The translations under genes were made by a program, and so were the position numbers. Shown piece after piece: positions 54,013 to 64,000 of a stretch of 64,000 bases of DNA; position 1 is the stretch's first letter, and each line of letters starts with the position of its first letter. Below the pieces are notes generated by a model. That model was given only the letters and a program-made list of their open reading frames with translations. It had not been told where the DNA came from and did not search any database. The DNA comes from Pterois miles. Its lineage: Eukaryota > Chordata > Actinopteri > Perciformes > Scorpaenidae. Where the stretch lies: NCBI GenBank assembly GCA_947000775.1, contig CAMQGK010000567.1:24005001-24069000 (forward strand), written 5' to 3'.

Positions 54013-54483
54013 CATTAAAGCTTCAGTAGACAACAATTTTTTGACATCAGTGGGCAAAAATTTCATAACAACCTTTCAGCATATTGCAATTAAAGTGCTT
54101 GGAGAGAAAACTAGACTCCTCATGGCTTTCAGGCTTTCAAAAAATCCATCCCACGACAGAAGACTGTGACCAATAACAGGTCATTTCAGAGAGAGAGCAT
54201 TGCTCCTCAAGAGATCTCAACATGGCTGCCGGGTCACAAACTGTCTCATTTTACAGCTAAACAGTAGCTACAAGATGTTTCTGGAAACATTTGAGGTAAT
54301 AGAATGTTGATTCATATTTGATCAGCGCTGCCTGGTTTGACCATTTGACCAGAGTTTGCGAGTGATTGACTCGCGGCTCCAGATCAGCTCTGATTGGTTG
54401 TTTTCCTCTGGTCTGTGAAATCCTGCAGATGCCATTAGGAGCAATGGAGGACACCGGAGAACAGGATTTTTTTTTTTTCAGAT
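54013..54483 (+). repeat. Family B element, 3'-truncated
   Basis: Starts TTAAAGCTTCAGTAGACAAC and includes CAACATGGCTGCCGGGTCAC; broken off at about 54483 where family D begins. Confidence 0.75.
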
Positions 54484-54510
54484 AACCATTAAGCATTTTA
54501 ACCAATTAAT

Positions 54511-54600
54511 GCTGTTGGTTAAATGGTTAACCAACAGCATTTTTCTCAGCTTTTTAATTAATTATTATTTAATAATTAATTAAAAAGCTGAGAAAAATGC
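54511..54600. repeat. Tandem perfect palindromes
   Basis: 54511-54538 pairs GCTGTTGGTTAA with TTAACCAACAGC around ATGG. 54537-54600 is a 64-bp perfect palindrome with arms starting GCATTTTTCTCAGCTTTTTA and a central TT. Confidence 0.95.
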
Positions 54601-55059
54601 AGAGGAGCTGCTTGTCACTAAGGAGTAAAGGTGGTCCACCTTAAGAGCCCACCTTAAGAGAGTCTGAGCTGGCGCAGATACAGGAAGTTGGCTCGGGACC
54701 TCCAGCTGAGGAGTTGTAGCTTGTAGCCTCGTAACATTTATTCACCGACAAATAAACTGTACACACACTGTCTGCCACAGCTACGTTCACAGCTATAACA
54801 CCACCAACAAACACACACTCACTGCCGCCACACACACACACGGTCTGTCAGAAAGTCGCTGAAGTTACGCTGTTAACGTAGCACAAACACACACACTGTC
54901 GGAAAACTGTTAAAATTGATCCTTGCAATAGAGCTTTGTTACGCCGGGCAGACACACGGCTGACAACCTGCTAAACTAAACTAAATGTGCGGTGGAGACT
55001 TTAACTGGGAAGGTGGCTGCATGTCTGCGACACTATACGCACTGTGGCTGCTTCAGTAA

Positions 55060-55469
55060 TGGTGCATTGAAGTGGAACCTGTGAACTTCATGTTTACGAG
55101 ATGGGAAGTTGTGAACACGACATGTGTTGCGTTGGAGTTGTGAAGAACAGCGCTGCTAAGGAAAGGCAATATTAACGTTACTGTCCGAGTCTAGAAACCA
55201 CAGGCTAACAATTTAGCAAGCTAGCAAGTGGGCAAGTAAAATGATATATGACAAAAATTCGAATATACTGTACAATATTGACTTATTATGCAACGATAAA
55301 TGAACTTCCATGGGCTCCACCATTTCAACGACAACAAACATGTCACAAGTCGTGAACCCGGAGCTTTCAGAAACTGTCCACTTACGAGGTTGTAGATACG
55401 ACATGAGGGGGGCGTTCGTATGGGCCCAACTCGTAAACACGGTAAACACGACCCCATTTGAAGGCACCA
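55060..55469 (+). mobile_element. Family C element, TAA target-site duplication
   Basis: 410 bp with ends TGGTGCATTGAAGTGG and CCATTTGAAGGCACCA, flanked by TAA at 55057-55059 and 55470-55472. The uninterrupted family D copy at 26086-26795 confirms the insertion. A TAA duplication with short inverted ends fits a PIF/Harbinger-like MITE. Confidence 0.75.
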
Positions 55470-56250
55470 TAACTCTCCTGATGGTGAACTTAGTTGTCTG
55501 TTGTGCTCATATACAGCCGCTGGTACACCGCTGCATGCAAGGCACAAAAATTGCCGATTAAAGATTAATAAACGGCTAACGAGGGTCATTATCAGTTAAG
55601 AAAGTCTTTAAAAATCAGCATCCCTAATAGCTAATAATTGTTTGGATGTTGGATGTCACATTTAGCAGCTTTAAGGTCGTGAGGATCTACCATATTGCTC
55701 CAGGAACAGAACTTGAAGTATGTAGTTCAGTGAAATCAGCTGGTGTATAAAAGTGGTTAGAATAAAGAAAAGCTGCAGGCTTTCAGCCCTCTAAGGTCCA
55801 CAGTTGCCCAACACTATTCCAGTCCAGCCCTCCAAATCTGTGCTTGTGTTGTGAGGTCAGCCATTCGTGGAACTGGAACAGGCCACGTTCTCTGTTTTTG
55901 TGGTGTCCTAGTTATTTAAGAGGCTTATTGCGCTCCTTTCTCCCTGCGCATGGGTAACTTTGAGGACAATATTTGGTTTATGTCCATTTTAATCTGGATT
56001 TCATTTTCTACCTTGTATTGTTATATCAGCATTCTAGTGCTCAAAATATTTATCTAGACGTCAGGTTTTAAATGTTTTGTCGAGTCGAAGCGTCAGGTCT
56101 GTCTCTGCTCGTCCGTCAGAGCATGAAGTTCTCAACAGCAGAAAATACACTTTTGTCATCACATTTTCTCCTGCACTTCACCGTCTGTGTTTGTGTTTTC
56201 TCTCTTCTCTCTCAGCCGCTTTCGTCAGCGCCCGTCGCCCACTAGAGGCG

Positions 56251-56264
56251 GTAACCAAGGCAAC
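56251..56264 (+). promoter_or_regulatory. RFX consensus motif in prkar1b intron
   Basis: GTAACCAAGGCAAC matches GTNRCC-N2-RGYAAC exactly. Single intronic matches occur by chance, so significance is uncertain. Confidence 0.3.
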
Positions 56265-59200
56265 AGTAGAGGATAGATAGACTGTAGTCTATCCTGTGTT
56301 GAATGAGCCCCTTTATTCACAAAGTTTATTCCTCTCATGAGTGTGTTTTTTGTGTGTGTCAATTAGATCACCGGGGTATTCTTCCTTTCTCTCGTCCCAC
56401 AGACCTAACCTCGTTTCATATCTGCACAGGATCCATTTCATACGGCATTCACAATCTTATCTGGAAAATCTCTGTCTCGGTTTCTCCATCGTCTGCTCTC
56501 ACAGCATTGTTCTTTGATCTTATGGTTTTCTATCGTCCTTTCTTTCTCTACTCCACACGTGCAGACTTCACTAAATCACCAGTCTGACGAGTTTGTCTTT
56601 AACTTTTGTTTTGATATAATAACACGTCTTTGGTGCTCAGCTGACATTGTGAATGGGGGGAAATAACAGGCGTCTCGCTCTCTTTCATCCTGACTATTTA
56701 TGCATGGTAATGATGCCTTTGATTCCTACAGCAGTAGCTTCAGACGGGTGTTCTCAGCTCAGCGCAGCGCGTCATTTTCTCAGGAACCTTTGGCACACTG
56801 CGGCGTAAAAAGACGACATTTTCTGCGATGCTTTAGCTGAGTTTTTAAAGTATTCTGACAGGACAATCTATTAATTACTGCAAGTTCAGTTTACAGTTGA
56901 CTATCTGTAATTACGCAGCAAGTTTGTTTCTTATTAATACACTTGTTTTCACTTGTTGTCTCTCATGAACAGCAGAGATATTGAAACACTGATAAACAGA
57001 GGTAATTTCCAATACACAGGGTTTATTGACGCTTTCACTGCTGCCACATTTAGGACTGAATGTCTGAGGGTGGATATGTCACTCCGTATATGAAGTTGGC
57101 AGCTGCCACGGCAGATGTTGTGGATTTCAGCTTTACAAGGCTCAACAGTGTCTTATCCTGGCGCTGCCATCGCCGGCTCTTGAGACTTGAAAGTTCCTCC
57201 TCCTCTCCTCTTTCTGTTACTTTCCATGAGAACACGTGAGAACTTCAGATGCGTCTCCACCAACACTTTGATCACCAACATACCACCTGCGCTAGCGGCC
57301 AAATGTTCAGCGCGTGGCAGCCGTCACTCCTCAACTCCATCTGTATGTGCCTGGTGCTTGGATCAGAGTCCAAGCTCCACATTTGGGCGACTACATGGCT
57401 TGGCACTGGTCTGTGATCTCAAATCAAAACTTAAGTGAGAAACCCCACACATAATGATATGTTATATAACAGTTTTGTTCACATAGTGTGTGGTGAGTAA
57501 TGATTTGGCCAAAACGGCACGCCACACACAACACACTGCATTCATGAACAACAAAATACAGAAATCTCTCAAATCTCCCGCCATCATCACATCGCTGTAG
57601 AGTAAACAAACAGGGTGGACGACAGGCAGAATTAGCAATACTGGTTTTTGCACAATTTTGTACTGAAAATTCACTACGAAAAGAGAAAAATAATGGATGA
57701 AGTCATGGAGACACGATAATAAACACAAATCAACAGGTTTCTGAGCTCCATCTTACTACTACTTTATGCTTTGCGTTTTGCATTAGCTCATACATTAGCC
57801 ACGGCCGCCACAATCTTTTCACAATACAATCTTTAATATTGATGATTACTGAATATTGATATGATTACTTATTGGCTTGTGGGTCCTCTCTGGCCGCACT
57901 TGGCCACTAAAAGTTAAAACTTTTCCTAAATTTTGTTTGGCCGACTTCACCGCAGAATCAAACGGCCTCAGCTCGCTGAGCTCAGGAGTGGCTGCCGCAG
58001 GTTTTCATGGACATTACATGGTAGCTCTGGTGTGAACATATCTCACACCACAAGAATATCTCGACAGATGATCTTTAAAACCATTAAAAAATCGAGGCTT
58101 TGCTGATGATCGTTGCTTGTACCTGGCATAAGAAGCCTTTGTATTTGCTGGTTTGCCTCTTTTGGGGTGCTGTTCCCCATTAACAAAGCAAACAGGTGTA
58201 TCATCTTACAATAAATCCCTTTCTGTCTTGTTTTTTGTACAGGGCCCTTCCTATAGAGCAGCTGCTGAACAGTTTCTGCTTCCTCTGTGTGCGTATATCA
58301 GTTTGCGGTTGTCTTTGTGTTATCAATGCCTCCTGTGTTCCTCATGCTCACAGCGTTGTCATAAGTTTGTGTCTCATGCTTCGCTCCTGGCTTTTTATAG
58401 TTTCTCTATTCGTCCCTCATCTTTTCATCCTTCTCTCTCCTTAGCAGCCATGTCCATTCAAGTCTTGTTTCATACAGTTTCCATATCTTATCTTTCTCCT
58501 CTCTCATTTCTTCCTCTGTACCTTTTCTCTTCTGTCATGTCACATATATCCTTTATTGACCGTCTCACTCAAACTCAGTTGCTCCCAACTTGGAAGTAAA
58601 GAAAACACATTCCCATTTTAGCATCCATGCATTGCTTTTAAAATACATATAAACATGATTTTATAGTGTAAGTCTTTAAATTAATTAGCTGCAAACTAAA
58701 AGCCACTATTCTCATTATTGACTCATCTTTGCTTGTTTCATGTGACCAAAACACAAAGATGTTTAGTATCCCATCAGACAGATTTTTTTCAGCTCCAATA
58801 TTGTACTAATTGTGCTTTATTATTATTTTTATTCATTATTATTTTTTATTTATTGTTCATGGTATTTTTAGTATATGTCATGACTAAGCTATTTGTACCA
58901 ACCTTTGGAAAAAAGGTATTTAAATTGAATTGTTATTAGTATTTCCAGACCGCTGTAACCTGTTTTCTCCAGTTTTTGTATTAAGGGGAGACATTTTACC
59001 GACTAGATCTCACCATGAAAGAGTTGATTACTTACATTAAGATTATTTTTTGTTTAACAAGTTTTATGAAATTTTGTTTAAATATGTAAATGAGGCATTT
59101 TCTAATTAAACATGCTGTTTTTCAATGACTCTATGACTCAAAGGTTTTTACAGAGAGAGTCTCTTTGTATCACTCCGTAAATCAGACAGCCATTAAAAAA

Positions 59201-60289
59201 ACAATGTTTGCCATGTTTGTAGAAATAAAATGTTCTATGCTTTTTGTTTTAAGATGCAACTGAGGCATTGTCTAATGATAACTTTTGGTGAATTCAGGAG
59301 AAATCTACAGACGCAAATAGACAAAGTTTAGTAAAATAAACACCTAAATGTGTATTATGGATGTTTTCTTTCTACTAGTCTGAAAGAAGATGTGTTATGG
59401 ATGCAAAATAGCCCAAAAAATGATGCATCTCGCCTTAAAATATAACCTCACAGCATCAGGGAAGATGATCTCTTTCTTTGTGTCTCTACAGTGCGTCTCT
59501 ACTGTATGTAGGCCGGTGCTAACTGATTATACTCTGGTGTCTAGCTTTCCTCAGCATCATAAAGCATGTCGAGTAAAACAAATGTAAACCGTACTGCATC
59601 AGCTCTGCTTGTTAAAGATCCCATCACATTGCATTATGGGAGAGTTTCTCGCTCTGTCAGTCTCAGTCAGTCAGCCGCTGTCTCGCCGTCCTCTGTAAGA
59701 TGAGAAGCGTCTCTGTGCTGCCAGCCATTCAGCTGTCACCAGGACCTATCATAACAAATCCATCAGTCCCTTCAAAGGCTTCTGATTGACAATTTGTCAG
59801 CAGGGTTCGGTTGTTTGCTGAGTCTGTTGAGCGTATTTAGAGGAGAGTCAGCTTTGGATTATCTCCCCTATGCTATTCTTCTACGTCTTCCTCTTCTTCT
59901 GCCCTGTGACTATTTAGATCAGTCTACAGATGTGTGTGCCAGAGATGTGTCTGTACAGTCACATATTAGCAGTAAAGGTCTAGAAAATGCCCCGGTGTAA
60001 TTAGTGTCTCCATTCTCTGTGTTCACTCATCACCACCATGCCGGGGTAGTCTGTCAAATCAGCCCGGGGTGCATGCAGTGACCCGGGCCTAAACCTCCTA
60101 CAGGGGCCCCTACAGGTAAATCGGACCCCCGGCCCCTGTTCCCCCGGTGGTCCTTCTTTGTCCTCTCTCATCTGCCCGTTGCATCCCTCCTCCCTGCCCA
60201 GCTAATCTGAGAGGAAAGGTGTCAGCATTTAAAGCACTAGGACAGAGAAAAGAGACATGAACAGAAACTACACGGGAATCAAGCTTTTT

Positions 60290-61310
60290 CATGATGTATG
60301 AAGTTATTACTAGTAGATTTTGAAGTGGTAATAATCTGGCTTCATGATACGTATCATGATATATGTAATGATTCAATATATTGTGATCTATTGCGATACT
60401 GTAAGTTAGGCGATATATTGTGATTTTTTAAATCTAGTTTTAGGAAAACTGTCATAGTATAAAGATCACAAACAATAGACCAAAAAACACATTTATACTG
60501 CATGCAAAGAACTGGCTTTTGCCTCAGACAGCATGTGGTTATCATAAAGTGGGCATGACTGTAAAGGGGAGACTGGTGGGTACCCAGAGAACCCGTTTTT
60601 ATTTACACATCTTGAGGTCAGAGGTCAAAGGACCCCGTTGAAAATGACCACGTTATTTAGCATCCTTTCCGACAAACGTGGTTGGTACCAATGGATTCCT
60701 CGGGTTTTCTAGTTTCATGTGATGTCAGTATCTTCACGCTACAATCTCTGAAATATCGAATAGCAGCTGGGCCCAACGGCAGGCCGTCAGATTTTTAAGA
60801 CGTTAATAAAAAACTGATTTTGATCAATCCCAACATGTAATATTGTGATCCTCGTGTATCAGTATTTTCTTACACAGGTGCTACATGGGATTCACATACC
60901 TTTTAATGAAATTCAACAAGTTATCCATCTCGGGGAGATTGTTCAAAGTCATTCTGGAAAGCAAAGTACTTCACTACCTGAAGGAGATGTAGGCGGGCCG
61001 AGAGAGAAGGCGAGTGCTCTTCATTTTCTCCTCCAGTGGAGCGTCCAGGGCTGGGCTACATGCTGAGAAACCTTGGCAGGCTGGTGTCGGCCATTAACCC
61101 CTTCACTAGGGTCATCCTGTTAGCTGTACCAGTACCTTCACTCTAGCTTTAAAACTGAGCCCGCTACAACCTCTGGAAGACTGAATAGTGGCCGGGCCGG
61201 ATTTTTTATAGGTTAGTTAAAAATCGATACAGCATTTTGGACGGTCGATTCAGTATCACAACACATAATACTGCGATACTCATGGGTCAGTATTTTCTTA
61301 CACCCCTAGT
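60290..61310 (+). mobile_element. Composite repeat carrying a dnaaf5 fragment
   Basis: Starts with an old repeat (TCATGATACGTATCATGATA, ATTGTGATCTATTGCGATAC), then family A sequence (60535-60735), a tail ending CAGTATTTTCTTACAC (about 60878), the dnaaf5-derived segment (60900-61100), and a second related tail ending in the same CAGTATTTTCTTACAC (about 61303). Confidence 0.6.
60900..61100 (+). pseudogene. Copied fragment of dnaaf5 intron 4 and exon 5
   Basis: Matches, diverged, the minus strand of about 38676-38905. Shared runs include GGGAGATTGTTC, TCTGGAAAGCAAAGTA, CTGAAGGAGATGTAGGC, TCCTCCAGTGGAGCGTCCAG and GAGAAACCTTGGCAGG. Relative to dnaaf5 it lacks about 27 bp of intron and 9 bp of exon and stops within the exon at GGCCATTA. 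Because it retains the intron it is a DNA-level copy, not a processed pseudogene. It is on the strand opposite to dnaaf5. Confidence 0.85.
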
Positions 61311-61689
61311 AGATTGCGTTAAAAGTCAAGGGCTGCAGTTTTTTTCTGTGAAATGTCAGAAAATGGTGAAATATGTCCCTATTGTCCCTATTTTTATTTT
61401 CCAGAGCTCAGTATAAAATCTAAAAGGTATTCTGTTCAACAGTTCAGACTAAAGAAAGGGGGCTCTATAGGCACAAATTGAATATACTAGAGGTTGACCG
61501 ATATGGGTTTTTTATAGCCAATGCTGATTTTTTTTTCCAGAATCAGGACAACTGATGGCCAATATATAATGCTGATTTTTTTTTTTTTTTTTTGGCTGAT
61601 ATCTTTCGTTGTTTTTCTTTTTTCCCTCCATTTGATAAAATATAACAGCTTAATAATAACTCACTCTTGCAGAGGTTAGCCCACCGGGC

Positions 61690-62015
61690 TACATCTACTG
61701 AGGCCTGCTGGTAGAATGGCATTTATATCTACATAGCAAGCGGGTCGTCTCCATGGAGTCCACCATGTTGCTCCAGAACGGACAAATCATCCTTTATTAA
61801 CTTTTCCTGCTTGGGCCGAGTCGATAACGTTAGTCACTCTCGTCATCGCCGTTCTCTCTCTCTTTCTTGCTTCACCACTCACTTCCCACGTACACTCACA
61901 CTCTAAAAACAAGTGGGTCTAAAGGGGGACATTTGCGTTTGGCACACGGGAGAACTTGTAATTTGCAACTTGACCTCTAGAAACCGGCAGATCCTGCACG
62001 CTGTTCCTTTAAAAG
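61690..62015 (+). repeat. Family E element
   Basis: Contains TTTATATCTACATAGCAAG, GTCCACCATGTTGCTCCAGA, CTTGCTTCACCACTCACTTC and ends CAGATCCTGCACGCTGTTCC. Opposite orientation to 27840-28230. Confidence 0.65.
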
Positions 62016-62512
62016 ATTCATTGATTAGAGAAATCGTTGCGGTCAATTTTCTGTCAAGTGTCTTATCGACACACCAACAGAGTTTCAGCTCTAAGAGGCT
62101 GTACGGTGCAGTTTTGATAGATGTGAAACATATAGATATACTGAAAGTGCTCAAAGAACTGAACAACAGAGAACCCTCAGTACTGCAAGAACTCCCACAA
62201 ACATCTGCAAGCATGAGAAGACTGTACTTGAGAAGTAAGGAAGTAAGAAGTACTCTCTCTGTAGCTGCTCTCATGGTGTAGCAACAGTTTACTTGTGATT
62301 ATTGCTGGTCCCTGCAGGTTAATTTCAGCATTAGGACTTAGGAGTTACCATGGTGAACATCATTTCAGAGCCAGGAGGTCAGCGCTGCGCTCACATGCAG
62401 TCCTGATACAACAGCGAACTTTCTGTCCATTGTGGTGCTGTAATGGCGTGGAACAGAGTGATGAGTGGACTGTTAGCTCCGCTGGCGGATCAGCTCTGCA
62501 TGCTTCATTACC

Positions 62513-62516
<4 letters not shown>

Positions 62517-62550
<34 letters not shown>
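62517..62550 (+). repeat. (TG)n microsatellite
   Basis: About 17 TG units. Confidence 0.95.
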
Positions 62551-62554
<4 letters not shown>

Positions 62555-62999
62555 TGTGGCACCTTGTTGTTTTTGGTTCACTCACATCATGCTTTCAGCT
62601 CTGGCAGTGGAGAGTGAAATCGTCTCCGGATTAGGGCTACCCAAGGTAACCGCTTACGGATGCTTCCTTTATTTTATATCAGAAATGAACTTAATGGAAG
62701 TTTTTTTTTTATGTGTGTGTGCTGCCAGCCTCTCTGATGTATGATGAGCATGATGGGCTGATTATTATTGGTTAGTCATAGCTGTTAGAGTGAGTTAGTC
62801 ATAACTTTTGTTCATATCTGCAAATTGGTTTCAGGCAGTGAACAAAACACGAGAGGCCCATTTTAATAAACACGTTGAAATTGGTGATGACTTTTGACGG
62901 AGAGAGCGCGGTTTGGGATTGTCATCTATTGTTTGCGTCTCCGTCCTTCGGTTTAGACTCTGACCCACACGCCTCTGTTTTTCTAATGGAAAGCCCTCA

Positions 63000-63023
63000 T
63001 TTTTTTTTTTTTTTTTTTTTTTT
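63000..63023 (+). repeat. Oligo-T run
   Basis: About 24 consecutive T, followed by ACAG. It resembles an unusually pure polypyrimidine tract and acceptor, but the sequence after it (AGCCACTGTGTCCTGC) is not recognisable PRKAR1B coding sequence. Confidence 0.9.
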
Positions 63024-63269
63024 ACAGAGCCACTGTGTCCTGCTTTCGCCTCGTGTCCTCTCTCTCCTGTCCTGTCCTGTCCTCTCTCGCTGGCATCCAG
63101 CCGCCGATGATGACGCATGGAGAGCAGAGGACAGAAGGAGGGAGGGAGAGTCTGACATAGGCTTATAGCACTGATAATAGAGGAGAGAGTATATTGGTAA
63201 ATAAAATAGAGTAGATGACAGGCTTTAAAAGAGGAGCGCTGTGCTTTTGGCAAGATATTAAATGTTTAA

Positions 63270-63665
63270 AATAGGGCTGTCAATGGATAATATTTAATCA
63301 CAAATTAATTTTTATCTGTTCAAAATGTAAGTTAAAGAGAGATTTGTTAAGTATTTAATACTCTTATCAACATGGGAGTGGGCAAATATACTGGCTTTAT
63401 GCAAATGTATGTTTATATTCATTATTGGAAATCAGTTAACAACATAAATATTGTCCATAAGCCCTCACAGGTACTGACTTTAGCATAAAAAATATGCTCA
63501 AATCATAACATGGCAAACTGCAGCCCAACAGGCAACAACAGCTGTCAGTGTGTCAGAGTGCTGACTTGACTATGACTTGATCCAGTCTGACTGGGATTAT
63601 CATCAAGTGGGCATGTCTGTAAAGGGGAGACTGGTGGGGACCCAGAGAACCCATTTACATTCACA
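63270..63665 (+). repeat. Family A element, 3'-truncated
   Basis: Opens TAGGGCTGTCAATGGATAAT with CTTATCAACATGGGAGTGGG and the TGTCTGTAAAGGGGAGACTG core, and breaks off at CCATTTACATTCACATA. Confidence 0.8.
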
Positions 63666-64000
63666 TAACAAAAGGGTAAAACAGTTGCGAAACCAAGTGT
63701 GGATGTTGTGCTTCGTTTCTGTGCACAACCCATGAAATGATAAATGGCGCTGCCTCAAAGTGTGTGTTATTACAGAACAGCTAAAGCAAGAAAATGTCTG
63801 CCTCCGCTGCCGCTGTTCTCGGCTCACCTCGGTCTAATGAAGCCTCCTCGGTCGATGCGTTCGTGTGACATCAAAATCTGTTTTCTGTGTCTCTGTGTTT
63901 GAGCACGAGGCCAGAACAGTACGAAGACTTGTTGGATTCAGACACAAAGTCCTCACTTGATGCAGCCTTGACCTTCTGACCTGAGAGGTGGAGCTATAAG

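Larger units (their letters stand above)
54480..55632 (+). repeat. Family D element with an internal family C insertion
   Basis: The body (GCGCAGATACAGGAAGTTGG and TTGTAGCTTGTAGCCTCG) matches 26086-26795. It is interrupted by a family C element at 55060-55469 and ends GAGGGTCATTATCAGTTAAG then AGCATCCCTA. Its left end carries two hairpins absent from the other copy. Confidence 0.75.
50570..64000 (+). other. prkar1b: prkar1b intron (beyond the first coding exon)
   Basis: More than 13.4 kb of intron extending past the right edge. It contains the tRNA-Pro-like SINE, family A, B, C, D and E copies, a long palindrome, a captured dnaaf5 fragment, microsatellites and an oligo-T run. The parts 52050-53990, 55650-60280, 62020-62510 and 62560-63000 look unique. 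Confidence 0.6.

Noticed and set aside
58153..58599. 148-codon plus-strand ORF in the prkar1b intron
   Set aside because: Low-complexity serine/leucine composition from pyrimidine-rich DNA; not PRKAR1B sequence.
61913..62281. 122-codon plus-strand ORF (starting MGLKGDICVW) with a similar-length ORF on the other strand
   Set aside because: Its first third lies in a family E repeat, the rest has no family signature or splice context, and both strands are open, which suggests chance.
63000..63170. Possible prkar1b second coding exon after the oligo-T/ACAG
   Set aside because: The translation shows none of the expected pseudosubstrate or cAMP-binding sequence.

Overview
The window is nuclear DNA of a ray-finned fish, most likely a spiny-rayed teleost. 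The grounds are vertebrate-type split genes with GT-AG introns, proteins that align end to end with vertebrate families, long CA/GA/TAn microsatellites, and many interspersed repeats of kinds common in teleosts. No bacterial, phage, CRISPR or viral feature was seen. All gene calls come from reading splice sites and codons by eye; no database was searched.

Layout. (1) 536-4656, minus: mcrip2 (formerly fam195a), four coding exons, with the last coding exon beyond the left edge. (2) 7117-11154, minus: gde1, a complete six-exon glycerophosphodiester phosphodiesterase reading to 331 codons. (3) 12987-44977, minus: dnaaf5 (heatr2), all 13 coding exons with consistent phases, 846 codons, a HEAT-repeat factor for axonemal dynein assembly. 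(4) 48.9 kb to beyond the right edge, plus: prkar1b, with a probable non-coding first exon in a CpG-rich promoter holding a full CRE, a first coding exon at 50396-50569, and then more than 13 kb of intron. dnaaf5 and prkar1b lie head to head, as they do in human. A tRNA-Pro-like gene, probably the head of a short SINE, lies at 51295-51366 in that intron.

The four genes are not an operon and share no single pathway: a transcriptional corepressor modulator (mcrip2), a membrane lipid phosphodiesterase (gde1), a cytoplasmic ciliary assembly factor (dnaaf5) and the regulatory subunit of cAMP-dependent protein kinase (prkar1b). The only probable shared control is the common upstream region of dnaaf5 and prkar1b.

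Most of the remaining DNA is repeats. I define recurring families by comparing copies within the window: A (copies carrying the GGTCAGAGGTCAAGGGACCC-like core), B (ends near TTAAAGCTGCAGTAGGC), C (TGGTGCCTTCAAATGG inverted ends, TAA target duplication), D (ends rich in GGTTAAC), E (ACAGTGTGTAGGATTTG-like end), a LINE-like 3' end ending in GATG repeats, a Tc1-like transposase relic, and a hAT-like element with a BED-finger ORF. The clearest unexpected observations are a fragment of dnaaf5 intron 4/exon 5 copied into the prkar1b intron between two repeat tails, a multi-level nested insertion filling the dnaaf5/prkar1b promoter gap, RFX/X-box-like motifs around dnaaf5, two long perfect palindromes, and a GTNNGT tandem splice donor in gde1 whose downstream choice makes a stop codon.
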